Position numbers and translations under genes: made by a program
The notes under the pieces: model-generated
The model's database searches: none
The model's input: the letters and a program-made list of their open reading frames with translations, nothing else
Told to the model about the DNA's origin: nothing
Shown: piece by piece, positions 1 to 7,830 of the stretch
How positions within the stretch are numbered: position 1 is the first letter of the stretch
Layout of the letters: each line of letters opens with the position of its first letter
Source: Maribacter sp044594925
Lineage (GTDB): Bacteria > Bacteroidota > Bacteroidia > Flavobacteriales > Flavobacteriaceae
Length of the DNA: 64,000 bases
Direction of reading: 5' to 3'
Assembly: GCF_044594925.1 (NCBI RefSeq)
Contig: NZ_CP138991.1
Coordinates: forward strand, 3,932,493-3,996,492

Positions 1-643
1 ATTCTATAAAAGAATTTGCATCAAGTTGTTGCTCAAAGTCCATAGGGTCACCACCTGTTGAAACACCCCAACCTCCAGAGCTATGAATTAATAAATGGTC
101 AACTGTGATATTCATTTCATTTGTGGTTAACGTTGCTGACCCAAAATCACTACCTAGAACACCACCTGGACCAAAGACTTTGTCTGAAAGTGCTAATTTA
201 CCTTCCTCAACCAATTTCATAATGGCAGTGGCGGTAAAAGTTTTGGAGATACTGGCAATGCGAAATACATCATCTGCTTCGGTAGCTTTGTTAGTATTAG
301 TATTTGATAGTCCAAAACCTTTGGTATAAACCATTTTTTCATTTACACTCACTGCTAACGCTGCACCTGGAACGCCATGTTTGGTCATAAAATTGGATAC
401 AGCGGTATCTACTTGATTGATGTCATTTTGCGTTGGTGGTTGAGGAGTTTCTTCTTCTTTTTCTTCTTCTTCTTCTTCCTTCTCCTTTAATGGATCTATT
501 AATATTTGCTCTTCTTCAGGTATAGGAGCATCTTCTTTATCACATGCTGTTGTCATCGCAAATAATAGTAATAGCAATACTACATGCCTGATATGGAAGA
601 TATTTAGGGTTTTTGTAAAAGAATTTAATTTAAAATTTTTCAT
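1..643 (-). CDS. Serine hydrolase of the beta-lactamase family, lipoprotein, 3' end outside window
   Basis: Reading the minus strand from the ATG at 643 gives an open frame that runs off the window edge, so the gene is partial. It begins with a hydrophobic segment and a cysteine at about residue 34, consistent with a lipoprotein signal. A Glu-rich linker follows, then the start of a class C beta-lactamase/penicillin-binding-like domain. The sequence FRIASISKTFTATAIMKL contains the SxxK nucleophile motif (S-I-S-K) in its usual context, followed by the expected GKLALSDKV segment. Such proteins are surface or periplasmic serine hydrolases (esterases or D-aminopeptidases); the substrate cannot be predicted. 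The YxN and KTG motifs would lie beyond the window. Confidence 0.85.
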   Translation of the reverse strand, partial: MKNFKLNSFTKTLNIFHIRHVVLLLLLFAMTTACDKEDAPIPEEEQILIDPLKEKEEEEEEKEEETPQPPTQNDINQVDTAVSNFMTKHGVPGAALAVSVNEKMVYTKGFGLSNTNTNKATEADDVFRIASISKTFTATAIMKLVEEGKLALSDKVFGPGGVLGSDFGSATLTTNEMNITVDHLLIHSSGGWGVSTGGDPMDFEQQLDANSFIE

Positions 644-669
644 GATTCTATTTTTTATAGTGATTTGTA

Positions 670-1182
670 CTAACACCCGTTACAAGCAAGTATAAGAGAT
701 GATATCGTCGAAGTCATTGTATTAAATCCTTCTCCCGCAGCAGAGAACGTAGCCTTCAGTTCTGTGTATTTTTGACCGCTAGCTTCAGTATATCCAGTAA
801 TAATTACAGTGCCAGCTGCCCCTTTAAGATTAAAACTATCACTTTCATATTCTATGGTGGCGTAAACTGATTCAGAGGTGGCACCTACAGGTATTCTGTT
901 GTCCTCTGCAAAGGCTTTAAAAGAGTCGTCATTATCAACCAAGGTTATTTTTAAATTGCCACTACCACCTGCGGTTCCCGTTATGGTTAAGGTGCTCGTA
1001 TTGCTTGATCCGTAAGGTTTTGATACGGTCGCCACTATATTTTCTACTACAAATCCCGCACCATTAGAAAAGGCAAGTGCAATGCTGCCTTGCTCTGGTA
1101 GATTTGATGTGCCATTTTCATCTTTAGAACATGAAAATGTGATGATGAATGTAAGTAAAATGAGTACTCGGAATGATTTCAT
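670..1182 (-). CDS. Hypothetical lipoprotein, 170 aa
   Basis: A small exported protein of unrecognised family. The N-terminus MKSFRVLILLTFIITFSC is a clear lipoprotein signal with the lipidated Cys at residue 18, followed by SKDENG, a typical Bacteroidota post-Cys linker. The mature part is rich in Gly, Ser, Thr and beta-strand-like segments and ends in LACNGC, so two late cysteines could form a disulfide. It lies just upstream of the serine hydrolase on the same strand, with a gap of about 26 nt, so the two may be co-transcribed. Function unknown. Confidence 0.75.
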   Translation of the reverse strand: MKSFRVLILLTFIITFSCSKDENGTSNLPEQGSIALAFSNGAGFVVENIVATVSKPYGSSNTSTLTITGTAGGSGNLKITLVDNDDSFKAFAEDNRIPVGATSESVYATIEYESDSFNLKGAAGTVIITGYTEASGQKYTELKATFSAAGEGFNTMTSTISSLILACNGC

Positions 1183-1407
1183 AATTAAGATTGTTTTTAA
1201 GGTTATACTACTACATAGAGTATTTCAAAAAATGTCATCAACTTTTTTATTGATGACATTTCTTGTCTTTTTCGATGGATGAGTAAATTGAAGAAAAGAG
1301 TATTTCAAGAAAGCAATCTTTTGCCTTTTATAATACAGTGCTTTTTTAAGAATGAATTGAGTTAGTTGAGGTGTCGTTATTTCGGGGGAACTATAACGAC
1401 ATCGGAG

Positions 1408-1432
1408 AAAGGCCGGTAGTACCGGCCTTTTT
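1408..1432. terminator. Rho-independent terminator hairpin
   Basis: A perfect 10-bp stem (AAAGGCCGGT / ACCGGCCTTT) with a 3-nt loop and short T runs on both strands. It sits just past the stop of the CHAT gene at 1460, so it most likely ends the sigma/TPR/CHAT transcript on the minus strand. Confidence 0.75.
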
Positions 1433-1459
1433 GTATGTTCTATATTTAAACAGAAAAAA

Positions 1460-4400
1460 TTAAGGAGTGCAAGCTTTATTTTTTAAAAATATGCCAAGAA
1501 GAATTAAAGCTAAAATCCCTAGAATCCAATAGAGCCAATTAGTCGCATCAGCTACATTTATGGGGTTTGTATCTCCCATTAATACTAAACCTGCCCAGTA
1601 TTGTGGTGCTAGGGTTCGACCCTCGGTGTTCTTAATATAATCCAGTTTCGCAAGTTGTAAAGCTTCGTCTTTAGGTTTGCCCAACTTAATATAACCGTAA
1701 AACGACTCGATAATTTCTGCACTAGAACGTTCATCTACTTTCCAAAGACTGGTTAATATACTCTCACTACCGGCATAATTAAAGGCATGGGCTAGTGAAA
1801 TCATTCCCTCTCCTGGTTGATAAGTGGGTTTGCCGGTTTCACATGCAGTTAGGATTGCTAGGTTGGCATTTAAGCTGGTATTATATATTTCATAGGTATA
1901 CAAAGATCCGTCTTCTGAGGAAGCTTGACTAACATCTTTGGCAAAAATTAATCGCGATAATTCCGGACTAACATTATTTGATTCGGCGTGTGTGCCGATG
2001 TGAATAATCTTGTGCTCGCTAGCGTTTTGCTTAAAAATTTGTTCCGTTGAATTTTGGTTTATAAAATAATCGCCATTAAAATTTTCTCCAAAGCTTTTAG
2101 CCAGATTTACATTAAAAGGTTGTTGTAGTAATTTCAGATATGCCCTATCAATTTGAAGGGTATCTGAAATTGCGATTTTGTAATCCTCTTTCATACCATC
2201 ATTAAACTCAGGTGCAAAACCTACAAAACTATTTTCATATATCTTGGAGTTGGTGTCTGGTGCTAATAAGTACAAACTGTAATTGTATGAAATGGTATGT
2301 TTTGCCAATAGGCTTTGAGTGCATAGTGCTTTGAACGTCTCTATTTTAGTAGGAGTAAGGGTCTCAAAACTTAAATTGTATAAAGCCCCATCAGGAAAAA
2401 TGATTACATTTTTGGTGTTTATTACTGTCTCTAATGGTTTCCATAATTTGTTGTAAAGCGTATGTAAATTGTTTGCTGTAGCTACAACGTCTGATTGGTT
2501 TTCTCCTAAATCAGCAATTAGTTTTTTTACATCGGCGTAATCCAAAGGAATTAGTTTTTCATTTTCTTTAGATATTACATAGGCATATAACCTTTCGTCA
2601 GCAAAAAAGTATCGTACTGCAGTAGTACCTTTATCTATTTGCTCTTGAATATTTTCTAAGGATTTCCCTATAGTCGCATAACGCATTTTATGGTACTTAG
2701 GATATGTGGTTTGCAATGAATCTAAAAAAGTATTCCATTTTTTTTTGGCATCAAGAAGTTTATTTAATGTGTCTTCAGTCGCCTGTTCAGGATCTATATT
2801 GAGCGCTTTTCGAAGTTCATTTTCTCTGGCTAAAACAGGTTGAGGAATATTGGAAAAGGCAATGGCGTCATTAATATTTAATCGAACTCTGATTTTGTTG
2901 TATAAAGCGGACTCATGTAAGCTTATCGCTTTATTCAAATAGCGACTATCATTCGTCTTTACGAATAATTCAAGATTAAGTTTTTTGTCAAAATCAAAAA
3001 TTTCTTTATTGTTTTCTAATAAAATGTTTACGCTTTCCGCAGAACTAATAACAGATTTCCGAGCCTCCAAAATTTGAATGCCTTCATCCAATTGGGCTAC
3101 TAAATTATGCAGTAATGTGGTGTCTTTTTTTGTGGCTAAGTAATATTTCGCTTGTGTATTTAATAAAACAATTTCTGCTTTTTTCTCTTCAAAATACAAC
3201 TTGTCATACCCTTTTGAAAAAGATTTATCATTGTAAATTTTTAGGCTTTTTTCGCACCATTTTAGTACTTCTTGGTATTCTTTTAATTCATAGTTTACCT
3301 TAGCCAACGAATTTATCAGAAGGTTTGTTTGATAGGTATCAGGGCCGTTTTCTTTTAAGATGTAGTTGTAAGCTTTATTAACTTTGCCAATAGCTTTTTC
3401 TTTAAAGCCTAACTCGGCATAGATAATACCCATATTCATCGATTGATATAATCTGTTCGAGTCATATTCTCCAGGGTTAAATTTCTCATAGTGCGAGTCA
3501 CTTTCCTCGTAATATTCTAGTGCTTTTTCTAATGCGTTTGTTTCGTAAGCATGATTTCCAAAATCATTGTATAGGTACGCACGTAATTGTTCGTTGTCTT
3601 TGGTCATACCATCCAAACACCTTTCTGATTCTTTTAAAAAATGTAAAGCCTTTGTGAACTCCCTTTTAGCTATTTTTACTTCTGCCATTCCTAGGGTGAC
3701 GTAAAAATACTCGTCCTGATTGCTGTCGAAATTTTTCTGAGCGAAGTCATAAGCCAATACTAAAATATTATCAGAACGGTCGTAATCGCCCAAATCAAAA
3801 TGAAGACTAGATAAGTTAACATAACCGAGTACTAAATTGCGTTTTACCCGAGTTGCCTGCGGATGATTAGGTGCCTTTTTTAAAAATTTTTGATTTAGTC
3901 TTTGGGATTCTTCTTCATATTTTGAAGCTTTTACATGTTCTCCTTTATTTAGATTTATGAGGAATAAGTTACCATAAATAGCAGCGGGTAAATACAATTT
4001 GCTCTCTACATTATCCTCTAAATTAGGAATATATTGAAGCGCACTTTCAAAATAATATTGTGCACTATCTTGCTTTGTGGAAAAAAACATAACACCACCC
4101 ATTAAATTAAGAACACGAGCAGTTATGGTATAAGGTTCGCCTTTTTTTGCTAGAATTCGATCGTTGGCACTTCTGATGTGGGTTTCTAAGGCTTCAATAT
4201 TGCCTGTTCTCAAAGCATAATCGCCTAGGTAGTATTCAGAATTTATAAGCAATTCTTCATCTGAAACTTTTTGTGCTAATGCATGGGCTTCGCCTGCAAG
4301 GTCAAAAGCAGCAGCAGGTTCGCCTAACTCAAAATACAGTTTTGATAGTTCTATATTTAGTTTACTCTGGGTAGCGAGACTACTATTATTTTGATTGATT

Positions 4401-4678
4401 GCATCCGCTAGGGTTTTGGCCGATTCGATAGAATTTTTAGAACGTATTTCAATACGACCTAATGGTAGAACATAGCTCACCAAGCTATCGAAATTTTTGG
4501 CACTTTTTAATGCTAATATTTGTTTAGATATTTCGCTTTGAGCCCCATTAATACTGTCTGAAAGTATCAGCTCATTAATAATATCAACACCTTTTTCAGG
4601 TGGGCTTTGAGCAAAGGTGTTTGAAACAGTTAGTAAACAAATAAATAGGTAAAGTGTACTTTTTAAATAATGCCCCAT
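1460..4678 (-). CDS. TPR-CHAT protein (putative caspase-like protease), membrane anchored
   Basis: A 1072-residue protein. Residues 1-23 are a signal peptide (cleavage near TFA|Q). About 50-620 are helical repeats of TPR type, with Asn/Tyr/Leu spacing typical of the fold. The C-terminal third is a CHAT domain (caspase HetF associated with TPRs): HIGTHAE carries the putative catalytic His897 and LTACETGKPTYQPGEG the putative catalytic Cys946, followed by the family's ILTSLWKVDERSSAEI block. Residues about 1047-1066 form a single membrane helix with a short basic tail. Signal peptide plus C-terminal anchor predict that the TPR and CHAT parts face the periplasm. It is the last gene of an operon with a sigma factor and a TPR membrane protein (9-nt gaps). 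CHAT proteins of this family are known as proteases in some systems; the substrate here is not known. Confidence 0.9.
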   Translation of the reverse strand: MGHYLKSTLYLFICLLTVSNTFAQSPPEKGVDIINELILSDSINGAQSEISKQILALKSAKNFDSLVSYVLPLGRIEIRSKNSIESAKTLADAINQNNSSLATQSKLNIELSKLYFELGEPAAAFDLAGEAHALAQKVSDEELLINSEYYLGDYALRTGNIEALETHIRSANDRILAKKGEPYTITARVLNLMGGVMFFSTKQDSAQYYFESALQYIPNLEDNVESKLYLPAAIYGNLFLINLNKGEHVKASKYEEESQRLNQKFLKKAPNHPQATRVKRNLVLGYVNLSSLHFDLGDYDRSDNILVLAYDFAQKNFDSNQDEYFYVTLGMAEVKIAKREFTKALHFLKESERCLDGMTKDNEQLRAYLYNDFGNHAYETNALEKALEYYEESDSHYEKFNPGEYDSNRLYQSMNMGIIYAELGFKEKAIGKVNKAYNYILKENGPDTYQTNLLINSLAKVNYELKEYQEVLKWCEKSLKIYNDKSFSKGYDKLYFEEKKAEIVLLNTQAKYYLATKKDTTLLHNLVAQLDEGIQILEARKSVISSAESVNILLENNKEIFDFDKKLNLELFVKTNDSRYLNKAISLHESALYNKIRVRLNINDAIAFSNIPQPVLARENELRKALNIDPEQATEDTLNKLLDAKKKWNTFLDSLQTTYPKYHKMRYATIGKSLENIQEQIDKGTTAVRYFFADERLYAYVISKENEKLIPLDYADVKKLIADLGENQSDVVATANNLHTLYNKLWKPLETVINTKNVIIFPDGALYNLSFETLTPTKIETFKALCTQSLLAKHTISYNYSLYLLAPDTNSKIYENSFVGFAPEFNDGMKEDYKIAISDTLQIDRAYLKLLQQPFNVNLAKSFGENFNGDYFINQNSTEQIFKQNASEHKIIHIGTHAESNNVSPELSRLIFAKDVSQASSEDGSLYTYEIYNTSLNANLAILTACETGKPTYQPGEGMISLAHAFNYAGSESILTSLWKVDERSSAEIIESFYGYIKLGKPKDEALQLAKLDYIKNTEGRTLAPQYWAGLVLMGDTNPINVADATNWLYWILGILALILLGIFLKNKACTP

Positions 4679-4687
4679 AGCATTGGT

Positions 4688-5428
4688 TTAATTGGTTAAT
4701 TCAGAAATTATTTCTTTGCTTTTGGGGGAATTATTGATTTTAAGATTTATTAGTGCGGCTTCGGAATTTTCTTCTTTTAAATAGGCTAATCCCAGATAAA
4801 AGTAGGCATCCTTTACAAATGCACTCTGCTTATTCGAAACAACTTTAGTAAGATATGCAATAGCAGAAGTCTCTTTATTTTCTGCTAATTGCGCGACACC
4901 TAAAAAGTAATTTAAAGTATCATTCTTGGGTTTATCTTTTAGCAATGCTTCCCATTTTTGAATGGCCAAATTGTATTTTTGATTCTTGTAATCAACCATG
5001 GCATCGTCAAAATCATAGTTGTTGGTGTTACTCATTACCGTTGCCAAACCCCTATCGGGTTCAAAATACTGATTGAAGAGTTTTTCGTTGCTGGGTTGTT
5101 GGTTAAAAAACCAAAAACCGCCAAATAAAATTAAAACAGACGCTGCAATCGAAAGTGTTTTGAAATTCAGTTTAAAAACTTTAGGGTCGTCTGAAGAGAT
5201 TTGCTTTCCTTTATCAAAATCTTCGTGAAGAACATTCAATTTATCTTTTAGAACAGCTCTGCGAATACCTGAAAAAATGAAGCGTGTATCATCAACTTGT
5301 TGGCGTAGTTGTTCATCTTCTTCCATTCGCTTTTCAAAAGCTGCTAGTTCTTCTAGTTCCATAGAATTCTTTAGATACCTTTCTATGGTTTCCAATAGGT
5401 CTTGTGATATGTTGTTTTCTGTTTCCAA
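4688..5428 (-). CDS. Single-pass membrane protein with cytoplasmic helical head and TPR tail; putative anti-sigma factor
   Basis: A 246-residue protein. Residues 1-75 are acidic and helical with no signal peptide, 91-109 form one membrane helix (SIAASVLILFGGFWFF), and about 135-240 look like TPRs (YNLAIQKWEALLKDKP, YFYLGLAYLKEENSEAA). The predicted topology is N-terminus in the cytoplasm and TPRs in the periplasm. This is the layout of a membrane anti-sigma factor, and it is encoded 9 nt after a sigma factor, which supports that role. No recognisable zinc-finger anti-sigma motif (HxxxCxxC) is present, so the role rests on position and topology. Its periplasmic TPRs would be in the same compartment as the TPR-CHAT protein encoded next. 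Confidence 0.8.
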   Translation of the reverse strand: METENNISQDLLETIERYLKNSMELEELAAFEKRMEEDEQLRQQVDDTRFIFSGIRRAVLKDKLNVLHEDFDKGKQISSDDPKVFKLNFKTLSIAASVLILFGGFWFFNQQPSNEKLFNQYFEPDRGLATVMSNTNNYDFDDAMVDYKNQKYNLAIQKWEALLKDKPKNDTLNYFLGVAQLAENKETSAIAYLTKVVSNKQSAFVKDAYFYLGLAYLKEENSEAALINLKINNSPKSKEIISELTN

Positions 5429-5437
5429 ATTCGGGGT

Positions 5438-6022
5438 TTAATTTGATGTTAAGACCAATGCACGAAGCTTTTCGATACAACGGTATTTTTTGTTACGGGC
5501 CGACGCTTCGGTAATATTTAATTCGAATGCGATTTCCCTAAGCGATTTCTCCTCATAGTAAAAGACTGCAAGTATTTTTTTACAGCCTTCCCCAATTTCA
5601 TTGAAGTTTGCCATGACTTTTGCTAAATTTTCTGTCATGCTGTCTTCATGGGAGTCAGTTTCAATTTCTGTTTCAATTTTATGCTCAACCGCTTCTAAAC
5701 CATTTGTTTTTTTGAAGCGCGATGATTTTAAAAAATCCAACCATTTGTTTTTAGCTATGGTATAGAGATACCCGTTCAATGCGGTTTTGTTTTTTGGAAC
5801 AAATTTATTGTTCTGCACATTTTCCCAAACTGCAATAAATGCTTCTTGATAGATGTCTTTTGCCTGTTCCATAGAGCCGCTATTTTCAATGATGTACTTT
5901 TCTGTCTTGTAATAGTTTTCTTGGTACAACAAATCAAGTGCATTTTCGTCATTGGACTTAATCGCCTTAACCAATTCCTCTTGTTGTAAATATTTTTCGG
6001 TAAGTGTATCTTTCTTCGGCAT
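5438..6022 (-). CDS. RNA polymerase sigma factor, sigma-70/ECF-like
   Basis: A 194-residue sigma factor of ECF size. Region 2 is visible at about residues 25-80 (LDLLYQENYYKTEKYI, then AKDIYQEAFIAVWENV), and region 4 at about 140-190 with a helix-turn-helix (EKSLREIAFELNITEASARN followed by KKYRCIEKLR). There is no sigma 1.1 or region 3. It is the first gene of the sigma, TPR membrane protein, CHAT operon. The region before the start contains TATCTTTC, a one-mismatch version of the Bacteroidota -7 box. A likely role is to direct RNA polymerase to its own operon and a small regulon when released from the membrane partner. The target promoters cannot be named. Confidence 0.9.
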   Translation of the reverse strand: MPKKDTLTEKYLQQEELVKAIKSNDENALDLLYQENYYKTEKYIIENSGSMEQAKDIYQEAFIAVWENVQNNKFVPKNKTALNGYLYTIAKNKWLDFLKSSRFKKTNGLEAVEHKIETEIETDSHEDSMTENLAKVMANFNEIGEGCKKILAVFYYEEKSLREIAFELNITEASARNKKYRCIEKLRALVLTSN

Positions 6023-6213
6023 TGTTGGTAGTAGTCCAAGGAAAGATACACAATTAATGTTAATGTATTTGCCAGTATATTCTCACTCTAGAGTTACGGT
6101 TAATTGACCAACAGCGCGAATGGAAGATGCTTCACCAAGGCTGTTTGCATAATAGACATTACAGATATTTATACACCCGAACCCAAAACCGAGTTAAAAA
6201 TCACCATCAATGA

Positions 6214-6432
6214 TTATACTATTCCCATTACTATCCGTCCGGTCGACTCCATCATTTGGATATTGGGTCGAATCATTGTTCCATCTCCATCATCTTTAGG
6301 GTCATGCTCTTTCGAATCACTTTGTTCAAAATCTATCTTTTGCGCCATAGGCTCATCATCCTTGCCGCATCCTAGATTGAGTAAAAAGGCACACAGTATT
6401 AAAAGTGTAATTATTTTAATTTTCATCATCAT
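6214..6432 (-). CDS. Small lipoprotein, possibly frameshifted at its 3' end
   Basis: A 72-residue protein with a lipoprotein signal (LLILCAFLLNLGCGKDDEP, Cys at about 22) and an acidic linker. No family recognised. Past the point where this frame stops, a different frame of the same strand reads TDSNGNSIIIDGDF and, further on, NSLGEASSIRAVGQLTVTLE. Both look like coding text, although a stop separates them. The annotated C-terminus may therefore be the result of one or more frame changes. Confidence 0.5.
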   Translation of the reverse strand: MMMKIKIITLLILCAFLLNLGCGKDDEPMAQKIDFEQSDSKEHDPKDDGDGTMIRPNIQMMESTGRIVMGIV

Positions 6433-6455
6433 TTAAAATTTTAATATTGTGATGT

Positions 6456-6674
6456 TTACTTTTGTATGGTTGTTTTGGTCCAACTTTGGCTGTTTACACT
6501 ATTGTCCATATTGGGGTCATAGTTGTAATTGTTAGATGTGATGTATTCTCCATTTGAATTAATCCAATATTCAGTTTCGCCAGACGCTACTTGATATGAG
6601 CGACCTAAGTCTCTATATGAAAAAATCAGTATGCTTACAACAAGACATAATAAGAAGATGACTGAATTTTTCAT
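6456..6674 (-). CDS. Hypothetical small exported protein, 72 aa
   Basis: The N-terminus (MKNSVIFLLCLVVSILIFSY) is a hydrophobic signal or anchor, followed by a polar Asn/Tyr/Ser-rich tail with YWINSNGEYITSNNYNYD. No family is recognised. It is 23 nt upstream of the small lipoprotein on the same strand, and the two could be one transcript. Support comes from an intact frame and a credible signal segment only. Confidence 0.5.
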   Translation of the reverse strand: MKNSVIFLLCLVVSILIFSYRDLGRSYQVASGETEYWINSNGEYITSNNYNYDPNMDNSVNSQSWTKTTIQK

Positions 6675-6749
6675 GGTATCAATTTTGTTCGTTTCTGACT
6701 AGACATAGAAACAAAAAAGAAATGTCATCAAAAACTTATTCCTTAATAC

Positions 6750-6757
6750 TACCTTTG
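6750..6757 (+). promoter_or_regulatory. Bacteroidota -7 box (TACCTTTG) for era
   Basis: Matches the consensus TAnnTTTG of the primary Bacteroidota sigma factor. Only 4 nt separate the box from the era ATG, so transcription would start at or next to the start codon. No clear -33 TTTG is seen. Confidence 0.45.
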
Positions 6758-6761
6758 TTGA

Positions 6762-7649
6762 ATGGAAAGCAATCATAAAGCCGGATTCGTTAACATCATA
6801 GGAAACCCCAATGTTGGAAAATCTACCCTAATGAACGCATTTGTAGGGGAGAAGTTATCTATAATTACGTCAAAGGCTCAAACCACAAGACATCGCATCC
6901 TGGGTATTGTTAATGGTGATGATTTTCAAGTTATATTGTCTGATACTCCAGGTATTATTAAACCAGCATACGACCTACAATCTTCTATGATGAATTTTGT
7001 AAAATCTGCATTTGAAGATGCGGATATTTTAATTTATATGGTAGAAATTGGGGAAAAAGCACTAAAGGACGAAGCTTTTTTTGAAAAGATAAAGAACAGC
7101 AAAATTCCAGTTCTACTTTTGTTGAATAAGGTAGACACTACTACCCAAGAAATTTTAGAAGAACAAGTACAGTATTGGCAAGAGAAACTGCCTACTGTGG
7201 AATTACATCCTATTTCTGCACTATCTAATTTTAACGTAAAGAATGTTTTTCAACGCATTTTAGAGCTATTGCCAAATGCACCAGCATATTATCCTAAGGA
7301 CCAATTAACCGATAAACCAGAACGTTTCTTTGTAAACGAAACTATTCGGGAGAAAATTCTTATGTACTACAAAAAGGAAATTCCCTATGCTGTTGAGGTA
7401 GAAACGGAAGAGTTCTTTGAAGACGAAAAAATTATCAGGATTCGCTCTGTAATTATGGTAGAGCGCGAAACCCAAAAAGGTATCATTATTGGTCATAAAG
7501 GATCGGCTTTAAAACGTGTTGGGGTCGAATCTAGAAAAGACCTTGAAAAGTTCTTTGATAAACAAGTACATATAGAATTGTATGTGAAAGTGAACAAGAA
7601 CTGGCGAAATGATAGTAGACAGTTAAAGCGGTTTGGTTACAACGGTTAA
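6762..7649 (+). CDS. era: GTPase Era
   Basis: A 295-residue GTPase that binds 16S rRNA and assists 30S ribosome maturation. The G1 loop GNPNVGKS (about 13-20), the switch region with TTRH, the G3 DTPG (about 62-65) and the G4 NKVD are all present, followed by a C-terminal KH-type RNA-binding domain containing GIIIGHKGSALKRVG, the Era version of the GxxG loop. Length is normal for the family. It is monocistronic here, with a TAnnTTTG box immediately upstream. Confidence 0.97.
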   Translation: MESNHKAGFVNIIGNPNVGKSTLMNAFVGEKLSIITSKAQTTRHRILGIVNGDDFQVILSDTPGIIKPAYDLQSSMMNFVKSAFEDADILIYMVEIGEKALKDEAFFEKIKNSKIPVLLLLNKVDTTTQEILEEQVQYWQEKLPTVELHPISALSNFNVKNVFQRILELLPNAPAYYPKDQLTDKPERFFVNETIREKILMYYKKEIPYAVEVETEEFFEDEKIIRIRSVIMVERETQKGIIIGHKGSALKRVGVESRKDLEKFFDKQVHIELYVKVNKNWRNDSRQLKRFGYNG

Positions 7650-7780
7650 GTCTCAAAACAGGTAGTTCTGACGAAATGATAAACTAGCTTCACTTGGTTT
7701 TTCTTTAAACAAATTCGAAAATAATAATACGAAATATTGAAATTTTCTACGCTGGTTAGATAGAATGTCTATATTTGTTT

Positions 7781-7830
7781 TATCGATGAAATGCATTTTT
7801 CATCGATAAAAAACAAAAATCATCGATGAA
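7781..7830. promoter_or_regulatory. Operator-like palindrome plus extra half-site over the start codon
   Basis: ATCGATGA (7782-7789), 10 nt, then TCATCGAT (7800-7807) form a 26-bp inverted repeat. A third copy, the palindrome TCATCGATGA (7820-7829), overlaps the ATG of the acyltransferase gene. The same 8-10-8 arrangement occurs at 33182-33207. A regulator binding here would cover the promoter-proximal region and start codon. Confidence 0.5.
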
